42,665 bases of DNA from contig JARKOL010000126.1 in assembly GCA_029975745.1 (NCBI GenBank), positions 1 through 42,665 of the forward strand. Direction: 5' to 3'. The notes beneath the pieces are model-generated. The model saw only the letters and a program-made list of their open reading frames with translations, was not told the DNA's origin and did not search any database. The translations under genes were made by a program, and so were the position numbers. The stretch comes from Myxococcota bacterium. GTDB lineage: Bacteria > Myxococcota_A > UBA9042 > DTJE01. This document shows positions 7,973-15,586 of the stretch, piece after piece; the stretch's first letter is position 1, and each line of letters starts with the position of its first letter.

Positions 7973-9373
7973 TCACTTGACGAACGTGTCGAATTCGTAC
8001 TGGAACTTCAGCAACCCCGACCACGCCTGCGTGAAGTCGGGATTCACATGCACCGCAACGTCACCCTGGAGACGCGCCCCCTTGCCCAGGTCGCATCCGG
8101 CGGTCAGCGAAACGACGTGCGAACGCTTGTAGCCGCCATCCCCGGTGTGCCGATAGGGCGTCACCCCCGACGGGTCCATCCGCCGCCAGACGTCCCACCC
8201 CAGCACCGCGTCGTCATAGAAGTAGTTGTTGATGTCCGCGGTGACCAGCAGGCGGCGGAAGGCCTCGGGCCGATACGCCGCGAACACCCGCGCCTGCGTG
8301 TAGGCGTTCTGGAAGCCCTTCAGGCGGGCGACCTCCAGCCCCACCGAACTGCCCGCGCCCGCACCGTCGAAGCGCAGGATCGGGCGCAACCCGACCTCGT
8401 AGCCGTGATCGTCATCCTCGTAGTGGTAGTAGCGCCCGTACAGGTTCGCGCCCAGCCACCCGGAGCCGTAGTAGGCCACGTCGGCCCCGACCTTGTGGTA
8501 GTCCGCGTCGGTGAACACGCTGAAGATCGACGTCTTCGGGATGCGGCCGGACGGGTCGTACATCCCGTAGTTCAGGGTGAAGCGCCAGTCGCGCCCCAGA
8601 AGGTACGTCAGCGAGTTCGACGTCTCCTGGAAGGACGCGGACACCAGGTCCACCAGCACGTAGCCGGCGAACTCGACCTGTCGGAAGTACCTGAAACTGT
8701 AGTCGACGCCCAGGTTGGACCGATCGAACTGGCCGTCGGCCCGCTGCCCCGTATAGGACACCCCGATATTGCCGAACTGCCAGGGTCGATAGGCGATCCG
8801 GCCACCAAAGACCGTCCGGTCCAGGTCGAAGTCCGACCCCTGGTACGGCACCCAGCCGCCGAACGCCGAGATCTCGAGGGGGATCTTCGGGCGAACGCGG
8901 ACGTAGACACCGTCCATCATCGTGTTGTTTCCAGCGCTTTCGTACAGGATCTGCCGCCCTGCGCGCACCGTCACCAGGTTCCTGGGATGGGTGTAGGTCA
9001 CCGTGCCGATCAACAGGTCCCCGGCAACCGAACGTTCACCGGCCTGGTGGAACGGGACCAGCCGGCCCCACCCGCTCATGTGGATCGAGAAACCAGGCAC
9101 GCCGACGTCGTCCGCGCCCATCGTCAGGTACTGGTACATCGGCATCTGGAACAGGCGGGACGTGGGATCGTTCGGATCCAGCACCTGTCTGCCCAGGAAG
9201 TAGGTCGTCGAGGATCCGTAGACCCTCGTTCGACCTTCCGACCGAGGCGACTGGGCCTGGACCGTGTCGGCCGGCTTGTCCCCCTCATCGGCCAGGACGG
9301 GCAGGGCCAGCGACAGGGTCAGGGCCCCCAGGATCGCCCCGGAAATCCCGAGGTTCCTTGCACCGATTGCCAT
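7973..9373 (-). CDS. Outer-membrane beta-barrel of porin-cytochrome conduit
   Basis: 466 residues from the ATG at 9373, preceded by GAAGGAGG; the ORF extension to 9460 overlaps the upstream cytochrome gene and is rejected. A signal peptide (ISGAILGALTLSLALPVLADE) is followed by alternating hydrophobic/polar strands with many Tyr, Phe and Trp (YGRYYHYEDDDHGYEVGLRP; GDVAVHVNP), and the protein ends with a strand FQYEFDTFVK close to the C-terminus, as in porins. It contains no haem motif. It is flanked by a 21-haem lipoprotein gene and a 13-haem gene, the layout of porin-cytochrome complexes such as OmcB-OmbB-OmaB. It should form the sheath through which haems cross the outer membrane. I do not recognise it as a close MtrB relative; the assignment rests on strand pattern and neighbours. 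Confidence 0.82.
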   Translation of the reverse strand: MAIGARNLGISGAILGALTLSLALPVLADEGDKPADTVQAQSPRSEGRTRVYGSSTTYFLGRQVLDPNDPTSRLFQMPMYQYLTMGADDVGVPGFSIHMSGWGRLVPFHQAGERSVAGDLLIGTVTYTHPRNLVTVRAGRQILYESAGNNTMMDGVYVRVRPKIPLEISAFGGWVPYQGSDFDLDRTVFGGRIAYRPWQFGNIGVSYTGQRADGQFDRSNLGVDYSFRYFRQVEFAGYVLVDLVSASFQETSNSLTYLLGRDWRFTLNYGMYDPSGRIPKTSIFSVFTDADYHKVGADVAYYGSGWLGANLYGRYYHYEDDDHGYEVGLRPILRFDGAGAGSSVGLEVARLKGFQNAYTQARVFAAYRPEAFRRLLVTADINNYFYDDAVLGWDVWRRMDPSGVTPYRHTGDGGYKRSHVVSLTAGCDLGKGARLQGDVAVHVNPDFTQAWSGLLKFQYEFDTFVK

Positions 9374-9407
9374 GACAGCCTCCTTCACGTCCGAAGCCCC
9401 GAGACGC

Positions 9408-11720
9408 CTACCACCGTTCCGGACCATGACACATCGGGTCGCAGGTCCGCGTTCCGGCATCCCAGGTCCCGTTTCGAATCGCCACGTCCACCTTGCCGTC
9501 CAGGTGTTTCAGCGTGTCCAGGATCGCGGTGCCGAGCGTGTTCGTGACCCCCATGTGGCACCAGGTGCAGTCCGCCGCGATGCCGTTGTGATCCTCGTAG
9601 TTGCCGGGATGCTTCCCGGTCTTCGGGGGCAGGCCGTGACACGCGTCGCAGGACGACTGGGAGCCGTCCACCACGTTCCAGATCGGGGTCTGGTGCTTGC
9701 CGCCGACCAGGTCCGCTCCGTGGCAGTAGGTGTTGGTGCAGGTCCCTGCGACCCGGTCGAAGGACGGCGCCAGGCCTCCGGTCGTGGACAGGTCGCCGAA
9801 CACGACCTCGGCGGGACGCAGCGTGTCCATGTGCCCCGGGCTGGTCCACGTCGCGGGCACGATGTGACACGCGTCGCAGTCCAGGGGCACGGTGACGCCC
9901 CGGGTCGCCCGCAGGTGCGCCTGGTGCGCGCCCACCGTCATCAGCGCCGTGTCCGTGCCGCCTTCCAGATCGCGGGGCGGCGCGTCGTTGTCCAGCCCGC
10001 CATGGCAGGCGTTGCACTGGGGCGACGCATTGTGCTGGACCACGCCATCGATGTGCGTGGCGTTGCCCGGCCGCAGGCCCCCGTCCACCGTGGCCGTCGC
10101 CTCGTGGCAGGTGCCGCAGGCCGGCACGTTCGCCGGATGCGTCCCGCCCGGAGGCAGTCCGTGGCAGGAACCGCAGGCCACCTGGGAGCCGTCCACGGTC
10201 GTCCACAGCGGCGCAGTCCGACTTCCCCCGTCCAGAGTGGCGCCATGACAGTAGGTGTTCGCGCAGGTGACAGTGCCGCCGTCCCAGGTGGGCTGGGCCC
10301 CGCCGGCGACCGACAGGCCCCCGAACACGACCTGGACGGTGCCGTCCAGGTGTCCGGCATCATCGACCGCCGCCGGCACCACGTGGCACGACGTGCAGAC
10401 CACGGGCTGCCCGATGCATTGCAGGGCCAGCAGGTGCGCCTGATGGGCGCCCACCGAGCGCAGCGCCGTGTCGTTCCGCCCCAGCGTGTCCACCGGCGGG
10501 GCGGGATTGTCGGTGCTGCCGTGGCACGAGTTGCAGGTGCCGCCGGCCGTCACCTGGACGACCCCGTCGATGTGCTGGGCCGGCTTCGCAATCCGGCCGT
10601 CGGCCCCGACCGTGTCGTGGCAGTTCGCGCAGTTCGCCCCGGCCGGGTGGGCACCGCCCGACCGCAACGTCGCCGGCGCCATCCCGTGGCACGTGCCGCA
10701 CGCATCCTGGGTCCCGTCCACCTTCGTCCACTTCGGCGCCGTCACCGAGCCCCCGTCCAGGGTCGCCCCGTGGCAGTAGGAACCGGCGCAGGTCTCGGTG
10801 GCGACGTCCCAGGTCGGCGTCGCGCCGTCCAGCCGGCCCCAGGCGCCGAAGACGACCTGGGTCGTCCCGTCCAGATGGCCGGGCGACTCCAGTTCGGAGG
10901 GGACGAGGTGGCAGTCCGCGCACGTCAGCGCCGGCGCCAGCGTCGTGCCCTTCAGGTGTGCCTGATGGGCCCCCACGGTTCGCAGCGTGGTGTCCGAGCG
11001 CCCCGCCAGATCGACCGGCGGCGCGGCGTTGGCCGCGTTGCCGTGACAGGAGTTGCACGCGGTCCCGCCCCGGGCCTGGACCTTGCCGTCGATGTGCAGA
11101 TCGGGTCGCGCAATCGAGCCGTCGGCGGCCACGGTTTCGTGGCACATCGCGCAGTTGGCTCCGGCCGGGTGCGCCCCGCCCGAGCGGACCGTGGCCGGCC
11201 CCAGCCCGTGGCAGGAGCCGCAAACGACCTGCCCGGAGGGATTGTCCGCGTTCCAGGTCGGCTCGACGTTCGTCCCCCCGTCGAGGCCCGCGCCGTGACA
11301 TGCCACGTTGCGGCAGGTGACCCGCGCCGTTTCGCCGGTGCCATTCGCCACCACCTCGGGCACCAGGCCCCGGGCAATCGCGATGCCGACGAAACGAACC
11401 TCGGCCGGCAGCGCCGAGTCGATGTGTCCTACCGAATCCAGTTCGTCCGGGATGCGGTGGCAGGTCACGCAGGAGACCGAAGCCCCCAGCACCCCCCCCA
11501 CCAGGTGCGCCTGATGCGCGCCCACGCCGCGGAACGTCCGCTCGACGTTGCCGCGGCTGTCCGGTGCCGGTGCCCAGGGCGCCTGCGTACCGTGGCACCC
11601 GGCGCACGCTTCCTGCGGAGGCACGTCGGCCCCGCCCTCCGCGTCCCGGTACTCGGAACACCCCACCATCCCCCAGGCCACGCAGGCCGCCATCGCGACC
11701 CCGAACGTCCGCTTGCCCAT
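9408..11720 (-). CDS. 21-haem outer-surface lipoprotein cytochrome with five-haem repeats
   Basis: 770 residues from the ATG at 11720 (AGAGGT SD); the first 84 residues of the listed ORF are upstream sequence. Lipoprotein signal ending GMVGC21. I count 21 haem sites: 16 CXXCH, four CX4CH (CRNVACH, CAGSYCH, CANTYCH, CTNTYCH; Cys136, 311, 486, 661) and one CX3CH (CDPMCH, Cys760). Four repeats of ~174-183 residues each hold five sites in a fixed order, anchored by GAHQAHL at 67, 250, 424 and 597, then GH.D, C..YCHGATLDGG, CGxCHG, CxxCH. The CX4CH...CXXCH arrangement matches the Geobacter GSu_C4xC__C2xCH domain. With the barrel gene 34 nt downstream, the likely role is the cell-surface terminal of an electron conduit. 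The fifth, truncated unit holds the CX3CH site. Confidence 0.92.
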   Translation of the reverse strand: MGKRTFGVAMAACVAWGMVGCSEYRDAEGGADVPPQEACAGCHGTQAPWAPAPDSRGNVERTFRGVGAHQAHLVGGVLGASVSCVTCHRIPDELDSVGHIDSALPAEVRFVGIAIARGLVPEVVANGTGETARVTCRNVACHGAGLDGGTNVEPTWNADNPSGQVVCGSCHGLGPATVRSGGAHPAGANCAMCHETVAADGSIARPDLHIDGKVQARGGTACNSCHGNAANAAPPVDLAGRSDTTLRTVGAHQAHLKGTTLAPALTCADCHLVPSELESPGHLDGTTQVVFGAWGRLDGATPTWDVATETCAGSYCHGATLDGGSVTAPKWTKVDGTQDACGTCHGMAPATLRSGGAHPAGANCANCHDTVGADGRIAKPAQHIDGVVQVTAGGTCNSCHGSTDNPAPPVDTLGRNDTALRSVGAHQAHLLALQCIGQPVVCTSCHVVPAAVDDAGHLDGTVQVVFGGLSVAGGAQPTWDGGTVTCANTYCHGATLDGGSRTAPLWTTVDGSQVACGSCHGLPPGGTHPANVPACGTCHEATATVDGGLRPGNATHIDGVVQHNASPQCNACHGGLDNDAPPRDLEGGTDTALMTVGAHQAHLRATRGVTVPLDCDACHIVPATWTSPGHMDTLRPAEVVFGDLSTTGGLAPSFDRVAGTCTNTYCHGADLVGGKHQTPIWNVVDGSQSSCDACHGLPPKTGKHPGNYEDHNGIAADCTWCHMGVTNTLGTAILDTLKHLDGKVDVAIRNGTWDAGTRTCDPMCHGPERW

Positions 11721-11798
11721 GTCGCAGACCTCTCGGCTCAACCCCGGTTGCTCGGCGACCCGCCCGGACCCCGGACGACCGCACCTTGGCGAGGTCGG

Positions 11799-11804
11799 AT
11801 TATA
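11799..11804 (-). promoter_or_regulatory. TATAAT -10 box of the conduit operon
   Basis: A perfect TATAAT on the minus strand, rare in such GC-rich DNA, lies about 80 nt upstream of the 21-haem cytochrome ATG. At 17-bp spacing the -35 hexamer is TGTCAA, which is poor. A good -10 with a poor -35 suggests a promoter that needs an activator. Confidence 0.5.
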
Positions 11805-11829
11805 GGATGAGGGCCGTTCGATTGACACC

Positions 11830-11847
11830 CTTTTTCGGCCGAGAAAG
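11830..11847. promoter_or_regulatory. 18-bp dyad upstream of the conduit promoter
   Basis: CTTTTTCGGCCGAGAAAG is an inverted repeat with one mismatch. Its centre is about 46 bp upstream of the start expected from the TATAAT box, the usual place for an activator that contacts RNA polymerase. The regulator is unknown. Confidence 0.4.
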
Positions 11848-11891
11848 TCCGGATTGGACGGCCGTCCCCTCGGCGCACGCCTGGCCGCGGC

Positions 11892-11920
11892 TTGACCCCG
11901 CGACGACCCGGGCCTACCAT
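11892..11920 (+). promoter_or_regulatory. Sigma-70-like promoter for the ExbB/TolQ-type gene
   Basis: TTGACC (11892-11897), 17 bp, TACCAT (11915-11920), about 50 nt before the ATG at 11971. Together with the minus-strand TATAAT it makes the 250-bp gap 11721-11970 a divergent promoter region. Confidence 0.4.
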
Positions 11921-11970
11921 GCGGGACGCCCGGCCCTCGGGAGCCGGCACGCCGTCGTCGGAGGACGTCC

Positions 11971-12606
11971 ATGCTGACGGAGCGACTGCTTCAGGTGACC
12001 CTGGTCGGCAGCGAGTGGGTGCTGTACCTGCTGCTGTTCCTGTCGGTGGCGTCGATCGCCATGATGGTCGAGCGGGCCCTGTTCTTCAGGGCCAGCCGCA
12101 TCGCGTGGGACCGTCTGCTGGAACGCACCGAACCCCTGCTGCACGCCGGCCAGGTCGGGACCATCGAGGAGGTCGTCCGGACATGGCCCGGCCCCGAGGT
12201 CGAGGTGCTGCGCGCCGTGTTCGACGGGGCGGCCCGGGGCCCGGCGGCGATGGAGAAACTGGTCCACGCGGCCCTGCTGAACGAGCAGCAGCGGATGGAG
12301 CGGCGCATCGCGTTCCTGGGCACCATGGGCAACAACGCTCCCTTCATTGGCCTGTTCGGCACCGTCCTGGGGATCATTCGCGCATTCCGGGACTTGTCCC
12401 TGGACGTCAAGGGGGGCGCGAACGTCGTCATGGCCGGCATCTCCGAGGCCCTGATCGCCACCGCCGTCGGGTTGTTCGTCGCGATCCCGGCGGTCATCGC
12501 GTACAACTACTTCATGCGACGCAGCGCCCGCGCCAGCGTCCGCGCACAGTCCGTGGCCAGCCGATTGATGGCGCTGCTGCCCGCGCGACAAGATGTTCAG
12601 GTCTGA
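11971..12606 (+). CDS. MotA/TolQ/ExbB-family proton channel protein
   Basis: 211 residues; ATG with SD GGAGGA. Three membrane segments are visible: ~18-36 (VLYLLLFLSVASIAMMV), ~115-135 (LGTMGNNAPFIGLFGTVLGI) and ~160-180 (EALIATAVGLFVAIPAVIAYNYF). The GNNAPFIGLFGTVLGII and ISEALIATAVGLFVAIPA motifs are diagnostic of TolQ/ExbB. These proteins form pentameric inner-membrane channels that, with ExbD/TolR, use the proton gradient to drive outer-membrane processes. No ExbD/TolR gene follows; the next gene is a histidine kinase 101 nt downstream behind its own candidate promoter. The partner must be encoded elsewhere. Whether it acts in TonB energisation or Tol function cannot be told from sequence. 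Confidence 0.92.
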   Translation: MLTERLLQVTLVGSEWVLYLLLFLSVASIAMMVERALFFRASRIAWDRLLERTEPLLHAGQVGTIEEVVRTWPGPEVEVLRAVFDGAARGPAAMEKLVHAALLNEQQRMERRIAFLGTMGNNAPFIGLFGTVLGIIRAFRDLSLDVKGGANVVMAGISEALIATAVGLFVAIPAVIAYNYFMRRSARASVRAQSVASRLMALLPARQDVQV

Positions 12607-12609
12607 GGC

Positions 12610-12639
12610 TTGGCGTTCACACGAAACCCCTGATAGAAT
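12610..12639 (+). promoter_or_regulatory. Candidate promoter of the kinase/HD-GYP operon
   Basis: TTGGCG (12610-12615), 18 bp, TAGAAT (12634-12639), starting just after the ExbB/TolQ-like stop. It would allow the two signalling genes to be expressed apart from the channel gene. Confidence 0.35.
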
Positions 12640-12707
12640 GCATCCACCGTGCAGTTGCGGTCACTCTGCCATGCGTGCAAGCGCGGCGCGCCGCCAGTGA
12701 GGTGCCA

Positions 12708-14051
12708 GTGGGTCCGGATGCTTCCAACATTGCCGATGACGGCAACCTGCTACGAACCGTGCTGGCGCTTTCCGACGCCATGGCCGGACTGAACCGAACC
12801 CTGGACACCCAGGCGGTGTACCGGGCCGTGTCCGCCTGCGCCGAGAAGGACCGCGGCATCGTGATGGGGTGGATGGGCCTGGTGGACGCCCAACAGCGGG
12901 TTCTGGTACCGGTCGCCTGGTGGGGAAGCGAGGACGGCTACCTGAAGGACATCCGAGTGACGGTGGATGGGTCCACGCTGGCGGGGGGACCGGGAGGCCG
13001 GGCCTTCGCCACGGGCCTGCCGGCTGTCGTGGACTCGATCGACGACCCGTCCTTTTCCCCCTGGCGACAGGAGGCGTCGCAGCGCGGGTTTCGCGCGGTC
13101 GCGGGCCTGCCCGTCCACGACACCGAGGGACAGGTCTTCGGCGTGCTGGTCCTGTACAGCGATCACGAAGGGTACTTCACGCCCATGCGGACCGCGCTGT
13201 ACACCCTTTTCGCGCGATCCGCCGGCCTTGCAATCCAGAACGCCCGGCTGGTCGAGCGGATGGAGAACCAGGCCCAGGAACTGGAACGCCGGGTCCGGGA
13301 ACGCACCGGGGAACTCGAGAAGCTGAATGCGGAACTTCGGGAGGCGAATCTTCAACTGCTGGAATCCGCCCGCTACAAGTCGGACTTCCTGTCCAGCATG
13401 TCCCATGAGCTGCGGTCCCCGTTGACGGCCATCCTCGGGTTCTCCGAGGTCCTGCGCGACGAGCTGTATGGCCCCCTGAACGCGAAACAGAAGGAGCACT
13501 CGGGTCATATCTGGCAGGCGGGCCGCCATCTGCTGGACACGATCGACGACATCCTGGAACTGTCGCGCATCGAGGCGGGCCGCACCGAACTGGACATCGG
13601 ACGCTGCTACCCAAGGCAGGTCTTCGAGGCGGCGGGCACGATGCTGTCCCAGTTGGCGACCACCCACGGCGTCGTGCTGGAATGGGCGGTCGATCCATCC
13701 GCCGAAGTCGCCATCGAGGCGGACGCCCGGAAGCTGAAGCAGGCCCTCTTCAACCTCGGTTCGCGCCTGCTGAAGCTGGCGGGTAGCGGAGGCAGGGTCT
13801 GGATGCACGCCGACGTCGTCGCGGACCGGCTGCACTTCGACCTGTCCTGGAGTCGCGGCGGCGAGGGCGGCAACGCCCCGGCCCCCAACCCCATCACCGG
13901 GTTCGGCGTGTCCTTGTCCCAGCAACTGGTCCGACTGCACGGGGGCGAAACGACCTACGAAACCCCGACGAACGCCGCGGGACGCTACCGCCTGGACCTG
14001 CCGTTGAAGGCGATTCCATCCGAGGTTCCTGCCCCGACCTCCCAGGAGTGA
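12708..14051 (+). CDS. GAF-domain sensor histidine kinase with degenerate ATPase domain
   Basis: About 447 residues. The ORF track start (11892) runs through the previous gene and is not credible. I chose GTG at 12708, with GAGG 5 nt upstream; GTG 12702 is also possible. Residues ~20-185 form a GAF-type sensor (VSACAEKDRGIVMGWMGL ... LPVHDTEGQVFGVLVLYS), followed by a coiled coil (~185-222) and a HisKA H-box FLSSMSHELRSPLTAI with His233. The ATPase domain is eroded. Where kinases have NLLxNAxKF, this has NLGSRLLKL (Arg353 in place of the invariant Asn), and the DxGxG G1 box reads SRGGEGG; a G2-like ITGFGVSLSQQLVRLHGG remains. No membrane segment is seen, so it is cytosolic. It is followed after 4 nt by a receiver/HD-GYP gene, its probable partner. 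Confidence 0.85.
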   Translation: MGPDASNIADDGNLLRTVLALSDAMAGLNRTLDTQAVYRAVSACAEKDRGIVMGWMGLVDAQQRVLVPVAWWGSEDGYLKDIRVTVDGSTLAGGPGGRAFATGLPAVVDSIDDPSFSPWRQEASQRGFRAVAGLPVHDTEGQVFGVLVLYSDHEGYFTPMRTALYTLFARSAGLAIQNARLVERMENQAQELERRVRERTGELEKLNAELREANLQLLESARYKSDFLSSMSHELRSPLTAILGFSEVLRDELYGPLNAKQKEHSGHIWQAGRHLLDTIDDILELSRIEAGRTELDIGRCYPRQVFEAAGTMLSQLATTHGVVLEWAVDPSAEVAIEADARKLKQALFNLGSRLLKLAGSGGRVWMHADVVADRLHFDLSWSRGGEGGNAPAPNPITGFGVSLSQQLVRLHGGETTYETPTNAAGRYRLDLPLKAIPSEVPAPTSQE

Positions 14052-14055
14052 GACG

Positions 14056-15576
14056 ATGCGACCGCTGCGGATCCTGTTGGTGGACGATTCCGACCAGAAC
14101 CGGGTTCTGATCCGGGCCATCCTCGAGGCGGACGGCTTCGAGGTCACCGAGGCCATCGACGGGGATCAGGCCCTGGCCACCGCCCGGTCGCAGTCCTTCG
14201 ACCTGATGATCCTGGATCTGGTGCTGCCGGGAAAGGACGGCTTCGCGGTGCTGGCCGAGTTGAAGCACTCGCACCGGGCGGGCGAGATGCCGGTGCTGGT
14301 CATGAGCGCCCTGGATGATGAGCCATCGAGGATCCGCGCCCTGGAACTGGGGGCTTCGGACTTCCTGAACCGCCCAGCCGGTCGAGCCGAACTGTCGGTG
14401 CGCGTGCGCGGGCTGGTCCGGACCAAGATTCTCCAGGAGCGACTGGACGATTCGTTCTCGAAGCTGACGGCACTGGGACGCAACGCCGAGGTCCACCTGG
14501 CGGAACTGAAGGCGACGGGGCGCCTGGCAGCGGACCCGCTGCCGGCACTGGTCGAGCAGTTGCGAGCGGCCAGCAAGGTCGGACGGGACCCGGACCTGAT
14601 CGTCGCGTTCGAGCGACAGAACGGCTCGTTCGACGGGCGGGTGTTCCTGGGAACCCTGGAGGTCCGTCAGGCGCGCCTGGAGAACGCGCCCGCCATTCCG
14701 GCCGCGCCGGCGTGCACGTTGTCCGATGTCGGCATGTGGAACGAGGGCAGCTCGGACCCGGATCCGTGGGTCCACTCGATCCGAAGCGCCCTGGAGCCGG
14801 GCGTCGGGCCGGTCCACAGCATGGCGTACTGCGTCGCGCCGGGACGCGTCCTGGCCGCGGTCAACTATCCTGGCGGCGTCGATGCCTTCGACGTCGAGGT
14901 CGTCCGCGGGTTCGCGCTGCACTGGGAATTCGTGCGACGCGTCGTGACGGCATCCCGGGAGATCGAGGAGGCGTTCGAGTACACCGTCGGGGCGTTGTCC
15001 CGCGCCGCCGAGGCCAACGACGCCCACGTCGGAGCGCACCTGAACCGCGTCAACGCGTACAGCAGCATGCTGGCGGAACTGATCGACATGCCGCCGTCCT
15101 TCGTGCGCGCCATCCGCGTCCAGGCCCAGTTGCACGACGTCGGGAAGCTGCAGATTCCCGTGAATCTGCTGAACAAGCCCGGCGAGCTGACCCCGGCCGA
15201 GATGGAGATCCTGAAGGAACACACCACGCACGGCGCGCGCATCCTGGGCGATCACCCCCGGCTGGCCATGGCGGCAAGCATCGCGTTGTCCCACCACGAG
15301 CGATGGGACGGGACGGGCTACCCCCGAGGACTGCGAGGCGAGGACATCCCGATCGAGGGACGCATCGTCAAGCTGGCGGACGTCTACGACGCCTTGCGAT
15401 GCGAGCGGCCCTACAAGCCGGCGCTGAGCCACCGCTTCGCCGTCGAGGTCATCACGCGAGGGGACGGCCGCATCAAGCCGACCCACTTCGACCCGACGCT
15501 GCTGGACGCGTTCCGGCGTGCCACGCCCCGATTCTCGGAAGTTCACGAGGAGTTGCGGGCCCACAACGGCTTCTAG
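14056..15576 (+). CDS. Response regulator with C-terminal HD-GYP domain (c-di-GMP phosphodiesterase)
   Basis: 506 residues; ATG 4 nt after the kinase stop, with the SD AGGAG inside the kinase end. Receiver domain 1-~120 has DD at 10-11 and phospho-acceptor Asp54 (LMILDLVLPGKDGF), but the usual conserved Lys (TKP) is Arg (NRP). Residues ~130-300 form an unassigned, possibly GAF-like middle region. The HD-GYP domain (~305-500) has HD360-361 (LHDVGKLQIP) and HHERWDGTGYP with GYP at 421-423, so the metal and catalytic motifs are intact. Such RpfG-like proteins hydrolyse cyclic di-GMP and control attachment or motility. With the degenerate kinase upstream, the phosphate may come from another kinase. 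The 3' end is 10 nt from the convergent aminotransferase gene. Confidence 0.93.
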   Translation: MRPLRILLVDDSDQNRVLIRAILEADGFEVTEAIDGDQALATARSQSFDLMILDLVLPGKDGFAVLAELKHSHRAGEMPVLVMSALDDEPSRIRALELGASDFLNRPAGRAELSVRVRGLVRTKILQERLDDSFSKLTALGRNAEVHLAELKATGRLAADPLPALVEQLRAASKVGRDPDLIVAFERQNGSFDGRVFLGTLEVRQARLENAPAIPAAPACTLSDVGMWNEGSSDPDPWVHSIRSALEPGVGPVHSMAYCVAPGRVLAAVNYPGGVDAFDVEVVRGFALHWEFVRRVVTASREIEEAFEYTVGALSRAAEANDAHVGAHLNRVNAYSSMLAELIDMPPSFVRAIRVQAQLHDVGKLQIPVNLLNKPGELTPAEMEILKEHTTHGARILGDHPRLAMAASIALSHHERWDGTGYPRGLRGEDIPIEGRIVKLADVYDALRCERPYKPALSHRFAVEVITRGDGRIKPTHFDPTLLDAFRRATPRFSEVHEELRAHNGF

Positions 15577-15586
15577 AACGCCGAGA

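Noticed and set aside
9408-11720. CRISPR or DNA-level satellite in the repeated cytochrome gene
   Set aside because: The periodicity is ~520 bp, diverged and in frame; it reflects protein modules, not a repeat-spacer array.
9264-11810. 848-aa plus-strand ORF
   Set aside because: Mirror of the repeated 21-haem cytochrome gene; its apparent repeats come from the opposite strand.
11892-12707. N-terminal extension of the histidine kinase
   Set aside because: It overlaps the whole ExbB/TolQ-like gene in another frame and has shadow composition.
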